Shown here: in pieces, positions 1-10,126 of the stretch
Position numbering within the stretch: the stretch's first letter is position 1
Layout of the letters: the number at the start of each line of letters is the position of its first letter
Assembly (NCBI GenBank): GCA_964035015.1
Contig: CAXIUP010000186.1
Coordinates: 62,001 to 126,000 of the forward strand
Source of the DNA: Corallium rubrum
Taxonomy: Eukaryota > Cnidaria > Anthozoa > Scleralcyonacea > Coralliidae
Direction: 5' to 3'
Length of the DNA stretch: 64,000 bases
Notes under the pieces: model-generated
What the model saw: only the letters and a program-made list of their open reading frames with translations
The model's database searches: none
Told to the model about the DNA's origin: nothing
Translations under genes and position numbers: made by a program

Positions 1-3000
1 TTATTGTCCAAGTTTATCCGCTTTATTCGCGTTTATAAGTCGATTGAGGTTTTTAAAGAACGAGACAATATTCTATGTTTATATTGTCCTAGTTTATACA
101 CTTTATTCACGTTTGTAAGTCGAAAGAGGTTCTTATTATCGTCATCTGTGCATCCATACTGTAATAACATATAGTTCTTAGGCAATCAGATGATATGTTT
201 TTATTGTCGTAGTTTAGACGGTCTATTCACGTTTATAAGTGGAATGAGGTTTTTGAAGAACGAGGCAATATTATAGGTTTGTACTGTCCCAGTTTATACC
301 TTCATTCCCGTTTATAAGTGGAATGAGGTGTTTAAACAACGAGGGAATATGATAAGTTTTAATTGTGCCAGTTTGTAGACTTTATTGGCGTTTATAAGTC
401 GAATTAAGTTTTTAAAGAACGAGGCAATATGATGTTTTTATTGTCATAGTTTATACGGTTTTTTCACGTTTATAAGGCGAACGAGCTTTTTAAAGAACGA
501 GGCAACATGATATGTCTTCATTGTGCTAGTTTATACGCTTTATTCACGTTTATAAGTGGAATGAGGTTTTTAAAGAACGAGGCAATATGATATGTTTTTT
601 ATTGCGTTAGTTCATACGCTTCATTCACGTCTATAAGTGGAATGAGGTTTTTGAAGAACGAAGCAATATGATATGTTTTTACTGTCCTAGTTTATCCGCT
701 TTATTCACGTTTATAAGTCGAAAGAGTTTCTTATTGTCGTCATCTGTGCATCTATACTGTAATAAGATATAATTCTTAGGCAATCAGATGATATGTTTTT
801 ATTGTCGTAGTTTAGACGTTTTATTCACGTTTATAAGTGGAATGAGTTTTTTGAAGAACGAGGCAATATTATAGGTTTGTATTGTCCCAGTTTATACCTT
901 CATTCCCGTTTATAAATGGAATGAGGTTTTTAAACAACGAGGGAATATGATAAGTTTTTATTGTGCCAGTTTCTAGACTTTATTCGCGTTTATAAGTCGA
1001 ATGAGGTTTTTAAAGAACGAGGCAATATGATGTTTTTATTGTCGTAGTTTATACGCTTTATTCACGTTTATAAGTCGAATGAGGTTTTTAAAGAACGAGG
1101 CAATATGATGTGTTTTTATTGTGTTACTTTATACACTTCATTTATGTTTATAAGTGGAATGAGGTTTTTGAAGAACGAGGCAATATGATGTGTTTTTATT
1201 GTCCTAGTTTATCTGCTTTATTCGCGTTTATAAGTCAATTCAGGTTTTTAAAGAACGAGGCAATATTCTATCTTTTTATTGTCGTAGTTTATACGGTTTT
1301 TTCTCGTTTATAAGTCGAATGAGGTTTTTAAAGAACGAGGCAATATGATATGTTTTTATTGTGCTAGTTTATACGCTTTATTCACGTTTATAAATGGAAT
1401 GAGGTTTTTAAAGAACGAGGTAATATAGGTTTGTATTGTCCCAGTTTATACCTTCATTCCCGTTTGTAAGTGGAATGAGGTTTTTAAACAACGAGGGAAG
1501 ATGATAAGTTTTTATTGTGCCAGTTTCTAGACTTTATTGGCGTTTATAAGTCGAATTAAGTTTTTAAAGAACGAGGCAATATGATGTTTTTATTGTCATA
1601 GTTTATACGGTTTTTTCACGTTTATAAGGCGAACGAGCTTTTTAAAGAACGAGGCAACATGATATGTCTTCATTGTGCTAGTTTATACGCTTTATTCACG
1701 TTTATAAGTGGAATGAGGTTTTTAAAGAACGAGGCAATATGATATGTTTTTTATTGCGTTAGTTCATACGCTTCATTCACGTCTATAAGTGGAATGAGGT
1801 TTTTGAAGAACGAAGCAATATGATATGTTTTTACTGTCCTAGTTTATCCGCTTTATTCACGTTTATAAGTCGAAAGAGTTTCTTATTGTCGTCATCTGTG
1901 CATCTATACTGTAATAAGATATAATTCTTAGGCAATCAGATCATATGTTTTTATTGTCGTAGTTTAGACGTTTTATTCACGTTTATAAGTGGAATGAGTT
2001 TTTTGAAGAACGAGGCAATATTATAGATTTGTATTGTCCCAGTTTATACCTTCATTCCCGTTTATAAGTGGAATGAGGTTTTTAAACAACGAGGCAATAT
2101 GATATGTTTTTATTGTGTTAGTTTATACGCTTCATTCACGTTTATAAGTGGAATGAGGTTTTTGAAGAACGAAGCAATATGATATGTTTTTACTGTCCTA
2201 GTTTTTCCGCTTTATTCACGTTTATAAGTCGAAAGAGTTTCTTATCCTCGTCATCTGTGCATCTATACTGTAATAAGATATAATTCTTAGGCAATCAGAT
2301 CATATGTTTTTATTGTCGTAGTTTAGACGTTTTATTCACGTTTATAAGTGGAATGAGTTTTTTGAAGAACGAGGCAATATTATAGGTTTGTATTGTCCCA
2401 GTTTATACCTTCATTCCCGTTTATAAGTGGAATGAGGTTTTTAAACAACGAGGGAATATGATAAATTTTTATTGTCGTAGTTTATACGCTTTATTCACGT
2501 TTATAAGTCGAATGAGGTTTTTAAAGAACGAGGCAATATGATATGTTTTTATTGTGCTAGTTTATACGCTTTATTCACGTTTATAAATGGAATGAAGTTT
2601 TTAAAGAACGAGGTAATATTATAGGTTTGTATTGTCCCAGTTTATACCTTCATTCCCGTTTATAAGTGGAATGAGGTTTTTAAACAACGAGGGAAGATGA
2701 TAAGTTTTTATTGTGCCAGTTTCTAGACTTTATTGGCGTTTATAAGTCGAATTAAGTTTTTAAAGAACGAGGCAATATGATGTTTTTATTGTCATAGTTT
2801 ATACGTTTTTTTTCACGTTTATAAGGCGAACGAGCTTTTTAAAGAACGAGGCAACATGATATGTTTTCATTGTGCTAGTTTATACGCTTTATTCACGTTT
2901 ATAAGTGGAATGAGGTTTTTAAAGAACGAGGCAATATGATATGTTTTTTATTGCGTTAGTTTATACGCTTCATTCACGTCTATAAGTGGAATGAGATTTT

Positions 3001-4381
3001 TGAAGAACGAAGCAATATGATATGTTTTTACTGTCCTAGTTTATTCGCTTTATTCACGTTTATAAGTCGAAAGAGTTTCTTATTGTCGTCATCTGTGCAT
3101 CTATACTGTATTAAGATATAATTCTTAGGCAATCAGATGATATGTTTTTATTGTCGTAGTTTAGACGTTTTATTCACGTTTATAAGTGGAATGAGTTTTT
3201 TGAAGAACGAGGCAATATTATAGATTTGTATTGTCCCAGTTTATACCTTCATTCCCGTTTATACGTGGAATGAGGTTTTTAAACAACGAGGCAATATGAT
3301 ATGTTTTTATTGCGTTAGTTTATACGCTTCATTCACGTTTATAAGTGGAATGAGGTTTTTGAAGAACGAAGCAATATGATATGTTTTTACTGTCCTAGTT
3401 TTTCCGCTTTATTCACGTTTATAAGTCGAAAGAGTTTCTTATCCTCGTCATCTGTGCATCTATACTGTAATAAGATATAATTCTTAGGCAATCAGATCAT
3501 ATGTTTTTATTGTCGTAGTTTAGACGTTTTATTCACGTTTATAAGTGGAATGAGTTTTTTGAAGAACGAGGCAATATTATAGGTTTGTATTGTCCCAGTT
3601 TATACCTTCATTCCCGTTTATAAGTGGAATGAGGTTTTTAAACAACGAGGGAATATGATAAATTTTTATTGTCGTAGTTTATACGCTTTATTCACGTTTA
3701 TAAGTCGAATGAGGTTTTTAAAGAACGAGGCAATATGATATGTTTTTATTGTGCTAGTTTATACGCTTTATTCACGTTTATAAATGGAATGAAGTTTTTA
3801 AAGAACGAGGTAATATTATAGGTTTGTATTGTCCCAGTTTATACCTTCATTCCCGTTTATAAGTGGAATGAGGTTTTTAAACAACGAGGGAAGATGATAA
3901 GTTTTTATTGTGCCAGTTTCTAGACTTTATTGGCGTTTATAAGTCGAATGATGTTTTTAAAGAACGAGGCAATATGATATGTTTTTATTGTCGTAGTTTA
4001 TACACTTTATTCACGTTTATAAGTCGATTGAGGTTTTTAAAGAACGAGGCAATATTCTATGTTTTTATTGTGCTAGTTTATACGCTTTATTCCCGTTTAT
4101 AAGTGGAATGAGGTTTTTAAACAACGAGAGAATATGATAAGTTTTTATTGTGCCAGTTTCTAGACTTTATTGGCGTTTATAAGTGGAATGAGTTTTTTGA
4201 AGAACGAGGCAATATGATATGTTTTTATTGTGCTAGTTTATACGCTTCATTCACGTTTATAAGTGGAATGAGGTTTTTGAAGAACGAAGCAATATGATAT
4301 GTTTTTACTGTCCTAGTTTATCCGCTTTATTCACGTTTATAAGTCGAAAGAGGTTCTTATTGTCGTCATCTGTGTATCTAT
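1..4381. repeat. 80-bp satellite array, left block
   Basis: Tandem monomers of 80 bp recur throughout; each carries a TTTATAAGTSGAATGAGG box, an AAGAACGAGGCAATAT box and a TTTTTATTGTSNTAGTTTA box. Monomers are diverged subtypes arranged in a higher-order repeat. The variant reading TTTTTTATTGCGTTAG starts at 591, 1743 and 2940, and the variant GAAGATGATAAG recurs near 1498, 2692 and 3890, so the period is about 1.15-1.2 kb. A second monomer type replaces one half with a CGTCATCTGTGCATCTATACTG block. The 80-bp unit is not a multiple of three, so short ORFs here are not credible genes. The block ends where a BEL element inserted. Confidence 0.95.
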
Positions 4382-4595
4382 TGTCCTGAATTTCTTCGCC
4401 TCCCAAAGAATGTATCCAGGACAAGTCACTAAGTTTGTAAGTTTATTTGGAATATATTGTAGAAAGCTGTCTCAAGTCTTACTCTCACTCTCTTTGCGGT
4501 CTCTCACATACACTCACATTTTAAAAACAAACAAGGCACTCCTTTTTTATATGTTCGGAATTTCCGGTGATGTAATCAGACCCCAGTCCCCGACA
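4382..4595 (-). repeat. BEL LTR (3' end of element)
   Basis: Begins TGTCCTGAATTTC and ends GTCCCCGACA on the plus strand. It matches 18292-18499 except for a few substitutions and an extra CCCCAGT-like stretch near 4580. On the element strand it follows a short G-rich purine run (4596-4606), a possible polypurine tract. Confidence 0.93.
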
Positions 4596-4750
4596 CAATC
4601 CCCCATGTATATTCTCAGTTGAGATATACATGCACTCTCGTGGACTGGGTTAATCAACTAAAGTTTCTAACAAAATAAAAAGTTAGTTAATCTGATGTTC
4701 AATGGTAGTGTTTATGCTTCACTCTGATCTTGGCTGGCAATTTCTTGTAT

Positions 4751-6003
4751 TCATAGTGAAGCTGCTGCGGCAGCATCTCGTTTCGGTCTTGGTGTGAACT
4801 CTGGAGCCTTTGGGTTCAGTTGGATGGTCTGTTCTTTGTCACATGCCAATTCTAGTGGGTAAAGGTGTTGAATAGCTCGTTCTAAGTAACCATTACCAGT
4901 TTTCAGTTTGGCTGTTCGTACTGTGCCATCTCTGCCCGTGATGAGTTGGTTGACCACTGCTAGCTTCCACACGTTTCTGGGTTTTTGATCATCCTTGATG
5001 ATGACGACCTCTCCGATGGCAATGCTTGGTTGATTTGGTGTTTCTCTTGCTCGGGATAGGCGATGCTGCTCGCGAAGACCTCGGACATACTCGCGCGTCC
5101 ACCTGTTCCACATCGCTTGTTTACATTTCAGCAAGAATTTAGCTCTCTTCCTCAGGTCTTTCTCTTCTACATGGTATTCTTCTAAGTCGGGTAGATGAGT
5201 TGGGTTGGTGTGGAGGATAGAATTTGGTGGAGGACCGGCAACTGTACGTCATCTTCTAAATAGTTGAGGGGTCGATTGTCTAACACCACTTCTTCTAGCT
5301 CCGTCCAGCTCAGGATACCATTGCCAATAGACCTGTAAAAAGCGTTCTTGAACAGTCCTATCAGTCGTTCGAATTGGCCTCCCCACCAAGGGGCGCTACT
5401 CAAGTTGAAGCGCCATTCGATAGCACGGTTTGCAAGGAGGTTGTGGAGCTTTTCGTCTTCTCTTACTTGTTTTATCCATTTTGCGGCGGCCTTGAAAGTG
5501 GTGGCATTATCTGAATAGATTATCTCGGGTCTCCCACGGCGCGCTATGAATTTCTTTAGGCTGAAGATGAACTCTTTGGTATCTAAGGATTTCACTAAGT
5601 CTAGGTGTACAGCTCTTGTAAGACTGCATGCATACAGGACCAGATAGGCCTTTGCTTCCTTCTTAGGCTTGAGTAAGAACTTGATCGGACCTGCGAAGTC
5701 TACACCGAGTGCTTGGTATGGCGTTGATCCCTGTGTTCTGGTGGTGGGTAGATTTCCAGGTGGTGGGGCTTGATATGCTTTGTCTCGGAACCTCTTGCAA
5801 CCGTCACAGCCACTCCTTATTTCCTTTACCAAGTGACGGAGACGAGGTACCCAATAGGTTTCTCTAACTTTAGCCATTGTGATCCCGATCCTTCCATGTA
5901 GGGTAGAGATGTGTGCTTCGTGTACCACTAGTGCAGTGAACTGGTGCGTGTCAGGCAAATAGATCGGGTATTCTCCAACAATTCTTCCTCGACATTCTAG
6001 CAC
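4751..6003 (-). pseudogene. BEL/Pao integrase and C-terminal domain
   Basis: This is the integrase end of the BEL polyprotein, which joins retroelement cDNA to the target. At 6003-5182 a zinc-binding HHCC-like region (H-x-C-GC motif with CDGCKRF) is followed by a DDE core: Asp in GVDFAGPI, Asp in YSDNATTF and Glu in GGQFERLIG. A separate frame at 5134-4751 continues with a DUF5641-like domain (GEVVIIKDD, then YLERAIQHLYPLE). The two parts lie in different frames, so a frameshift near 5180 separates them. Another interruption lies between 6003 and the upstream RNase H segment. The domain order is that expected for Pao/BEL. Confidence 0.9.
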
Positions 6004-6081
6004 TTGATCTGCTTGGAAACGGCGATCTTCTTGTACTGCTTTCCGGGCTCGCCGTATCCACCATAGTTGTTGCTGTTTGAT

Positions 6082-8138
6082 TTATTGCGTTTTAATCGGA
6101 CCAGCCTCTCTTTCTTGGGACCGGCTCCTGCAATTATTGATGAAACGACATATCCACGCGCCGATCCTTAATAGTTTAGGAAGCGGGTGTTTGGCGAGCA
6201 ATTGGTCGAACTCCTCTTGCTTGGCTATGGCTATGTTGAAGATCTCTTTCGCTACCTTAGCTTCTGATCTGGTGTCTAGATTTGGTTCTAGTGTTTTGTC
6301 TGGTGGCCACTCAGATGGATTGCTTAACCAAGCTGGACCTCTCTCCACGACCGGTTGTTCACGACATTCCCTCCCCGACTTCCTACATCTGCTGGGTTGT
6401 CCACCGTTGGGACGTGATGCCATGCGATTTGGTCATGCTGTCGGATTTTGTGTACACGATTAGCCACAAACTGACGATACTCACCTTGGTCGTTTATCCA
6501 ATAAAGGGCCACTGTCGAGTCGAGCCAACAGTGAATGGTCACCTGTTGGGTGCTGAGGGCTGCTTGTACGTTGCTCACGAGGTTCGCCGCCATGTGTCCA
6601 GATATCAGCTCAAGGCGAGGAATTGTTAAATTGTGTTTAGCAATTCTTGATTTGGCACAAACAAGTCCTTGGGTGATTCCTTGTTCTTGCTTGACAACAG
6701 CATAAACTGCTGCACATACTCCACAAGAACTTGCATCTCCGAATCCATGCAGAGTGGTTTCTAAAACTGGCTGATGATGTGGTGTGAGCGCTCGAGGAAT
6801 GGTAAAGGTTTCAAGGCGGCTATTCCATTCTTTCCATCGTTTGGCTAGCGGTTCTGGTAGGTTTGCATCCCACGGAATTTTCGCGTCGCAGATGTCACGA
6901 TAAATTAGTTTGCCCGTCAGTGAAGTGGGTGATGCCAGTCCTAACGGATCATATATCTTGGCAAGCTTGGAAAGGACGCCTCTCTTGGTGGTTGGTAAGA
7001 GGGTGACGCTCATCGTGTCTCGTTGTCTATTCCATGGCAAGCCGAGTAGTTTCCCTCCTGGTTCTTCAGCTCCTCCAAGATGACTTTTAGCATAGGTCAT
7101 CTCGTCTGGTCCAGTCGGTACATCGGTTGCTGGTTCCAGCTCTGAGGCGTTTGAATGCCACTTGTGGATGGTAAAGGTTGAATCCTCAAACACTTCAATT
7201 GCGGTTGCTTCCTTTGTTTCGGTTTCTTCTACAGTTGTTCCACCTGTCATCAAGTCATCGACATATAGCCCCTCACGCAGTTCCTTTATTAACTCGGGCT
7301 GTCGATCCTCCCAGCTGTCGAGATGTTGATTTATTACTCCACCGAGGAGAAATGGGGAACAAGTGAGGCCAAATAGTGCTCGGGTGAAGCGGTAAACTTC
7401 AGTTCGGCTACTGTTTGGTGGTTTCCAGTGAAATCGCAACGTGTCCTTTTGTTCCACCTTGATTCTGATTTGTAGAAAGGCTTTCTTTAAATCGCCAGTG
7501 AGAACGGGGTAGAACCTTGCTCGTACGAGGACATCCCACAAGAGGTTCTGGAGTGGAGGCCCTGCATGAAGACAATCATTGAGCGAGGGCTGGTTGTTGC
7601 TTTCTCTTGCTGTTGCATCATAGACGATACGTAATTTAGTACTTTCTGCCTCTTTTCTGCTAACACCTTTGTGTGGAATATAGAACTCCTTCCCGACAGG
7701 CTCTTTGCTCGCAGCTTCGATAACTCCCTGTTGAAGTTGTTCTTGGATAATGTTGTCATACTCTGTATACTGGTTGGTTCGCTCTAGCTTTCTGACCAGT
7801 TGCTCGAGGCGTCGCTTGCTGCCAGACTCATTCGTGGGTAGTGATGGATGATTTCCTTTCCAGGGAAGTTTGGTTTCATACAAGCCGGCTTCATCTCTCT
7901 GGAGCTGCTCCTTAAACTCTTGGTACACCGTCAGCTGGTCGTTCTCATTTCTATCAGCGAGGCCGAGAACGTCTAGGGCACATAACTGCTCGTAATCCAT
8001 GCTGGAAGATTGGGTTAACAGGATAGGGCTTTCTGCTTCTTCTCTTCCAGAGGACATGACTGTCCATCCAAGCAGTGTTCTTTCAGCAACTGGTTGTCCT
8101 GGTGACCCAACCTTTTGGGCTGTTGTCGTCTTTATCAT
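6082..8138 (-). pseudogene. BEL/Pao reverse transcriptase-RNase H
   Basis: A 604-residue open frame (8138-6324) starts within the linker after the protease. RT motifs are visible: LRIVYDATA, TGDLKKAFLQI, LFGLTCSPFLL and the catalytic YVDDLMTGG. The peptidase-A17/RNase H-like part follows, with FGDASSCGVCAAVY and WLDSTVALYWI, ending at NPADVGSRG. The frame then shifts, and 6423-6082 continues in another frame (WLSNPSEWPPD is typical of the post-RNase H linker). The RT core looks intact, but the polyprotein cannot be read through. Confidence 0.93.
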
Positions 8139-8347
8139 GGCATATTCGCTTGCACATGGATTGGAATTTGTGGGCGGTTGTCACGGTCGTCTAGTTTCGC
8201 TCCTTTCAGATGGCTGTACTTTTCCAGGAGTTTTCCATAGTTTTGGTTGTTCAGAGTCATCAACGCAGGCTTGTCCACTTTTGACAGTTCAACTCGAATT
8301 CACGGTCAATTGATTTTAGGTCGGCTGAATATATTTCAACTCTGGTG
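8139..8347 (-). pseudogene. BEL protease C-terminal part
   Basis: The minus strand reads EIYSADLKSIDREF and PALMTLNNQNYGKLLEKY in shifting frames, the part of the Pao polyprotein between protease and RT. It is cut off at 8347 by the MULE and its target duplication. Its other half, with the catalytic Asp, lies 8.4 kb away. Confidence 0.75.
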
Positions 8348-8356
8348 GTCGACGAT
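8348..8356. repeat. 9-bp target duplication GTCGACGAT (left)
   Basis: An identical 9-mer lies at 16749-16757, immediately outside the terminal inverted repeats. A duplication of 9 bp is characteristic of Mutator-superfamily insertions. Confidence 0.92.
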
Positions 8357-8431
8357 GCAATTTTCCCTTTCGTAAACGGTCTTTGCCATCCCTGACCAAC
8401 TTGCATCTTGGGAGCTCGCGAGTTCTCACGC
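8357..8431 (+). repeat. MULE terminal inverted repeat, left
   Basis: The reverse complement of about 16654-16748 matches almost base for base, including GGGAGCTCGCGAGTTCTC. The first ATG of the left gene lies about 75 bp inside, so this repeat probably holds its promoter. Confidence 0.93.
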
Positions 8432-8504
8432 GCGCTCCACGAATTAAGTTCAAGTTTTTCGTCGAAGCTGATGGTTTTGTTTCATTGTTTGTTTGTTTGA
8501 AAAT

Positions 8505-10085
8505 ATGGCTGCATCAAACGGAGAAGCTTTGCAATCATTGAAAAGAACCGGATGGAATGAGTTTTATAGAAAAGTTGCCGTAAGTGCTTTACTATTGTGC
8601 TTTTATTTATTTAAGAAAATATGCTAATACGCATTTATAATAATGACTATTTATATGGCTCTGCACGTGGTCTTTATATAATTAATATTGAAAAGAATAT
8701 TTAACAGCTTTCTCTTTCCAATGATAAGATGACCTTCACGTCTGTTTGAGTGTTCTAATCATGTTGAGAGTCCGCATCACCTTTTGTGTAGTGTTATTAT
8801 AGTTTGTGAAATTATTCATGTGATAAATTCTTAATTTCCTGTAATAGCCATCAATAAAGTCAAGACTTGAAGATGCAAACATTGGCAAAGTTTCGACCGT
8901 TGCATCAAAGATGTGGAGGCAATTGGGTGAACGAAGAAATGTAAGTATGGTAGTATTGCTAAGCTTTACTATAAAAGTAAGTTACAGCTATATAAAGTTA
9001 TCCCTTCCTTCTCGTGGTATTCCCATATTTTGTTATTTTATAGGGAATGTGTGTGGAGGTGGGTACCCTTGTTGATTTTCATCTTGTGTTTCAATGAGAA
9101 CCAAGCCATCTCGCCTAGCCAAGATATCTGTTTATGCAACCAAGATCTCTGTTACCCATATGGGTAACCCAACCTTCATCACAGTGATGTTCGCATGATT
9201 ATTTATAGCCTGCTATCAGAGATGGTTTGCATGGAGCTTTGGCATTCCAGCCTGGATATATAGACCTGTTGTATGTTTATATAAACATCATTGGTCAGGC
9301 TGGTCTATCTATCCGGGCTGGAATGCCAAACCATCTCAAATAGCAGGCTATAAATAATCATGCGATGAAGATTGCATACTTGGGTATCTGAGCTGGTGCC
9401 TTTCATAAAAACACCTCTGATTTAGTTTAGATGCAAAAGTATCCTAAAAGTGATTGAAAAAAATTTTGCCAGTCAAGTAAACCCAGTTAGCTGGGCGAGC
9501 CCAACTCATGTATTTCCCCTAGGGTATACAGGTTGGATGGTTGACTAAGTTGGATGGTTGCCTAATATTTAATGAGGTGATGTTAGGGTTCCTAGGGGTA
9601 GGGCCAGGGAATTAATTTTTTAAAAACGTTCACACAAGTACTTGCCTTTAAATGAACAATACCCAACCACTAATTGAACTACGTGTATGTTTCTTTAGGA
9701 ATGGAGAAATGAAGCCCAAAGAAGAAGGGAGGATCTCGACACTGGGCTATCAGACACAAAAAAGCAGTGTATGAAGTGCCTAAAATATTTTAATCGTGAG
9801 AAAAATTTTCGCTACCACAGCAAAGGTTTTATTATTATCAATTGCAGTGAGTGTGATCAAGTATTTAGCCACACATCATTGTTAAAAACCCACATGGATA
9901 AAGTTCATATGAAAACCTTCAAATGTGAGGAGTGTGGAAAAGCTTTTGCCAGCAAGCGCAACCTTACCAGACATCTAGTTATTCACACTGGGGAGAAACT
10001 TTCTTGTAATGTCTGTGGAATTCCAATTAGTACAAAAACCAATTTGGATCGCCACATTAGGAAGCAACACCCATACTTTAAATAA
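8505..10085 (+). CDS. Transposon-borne HMG-box-like / C2H2 zinc-finger protein
   Basis: Three exons (8505-8579, 8848-8940, 9699-10085) join with phase-0 GT-AG introns (GTAAGT donors; TAG acceptors) to give about 184 residues with no stop. The first 70 residues resemble an HMG box: GWNEFYRKVAPSIKSRL, then KMWRQLGERRNEWRNEA. The C-terminal part has three or four zinc fingers, including CSECDQVF...HMDKVH, CEECGKAFASKRNLTRHLVIH and CNVCGIPI...HIRKQH. It therefore probably binds DNA in the nucleus. It sits inside the MULE, reading inward from the left inverted repeat, so it may be an accessory or captured gene. The HMG call is by eye; the C2H2 fingers are certain. Confidence 0.82.
9187..9367. repeat. 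Foldback repeat in intron 2
   Basis: GATTATTTATAGCCTGCTAT and GGCATTCCAGCC recur as inverted copies around a centre near 9275, making a hairpin of roughly 80-bp imperfect arms. It lies in intron 2 of the HMG/C2H2 gene and resembles a small foldback MITE. Confidence 0.8.
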
Positions 10086-10126
10086 AGACAATTCAATCTG
10101 ATTTCTTTAAGGCAGTGTTGTGTTAA

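Noticed and set aside
6077-8313. Plus-strand ORFs overlapping BEL pol
   Set aside because: Shadows of the minus-strand polyprotein with no recognisable domain.
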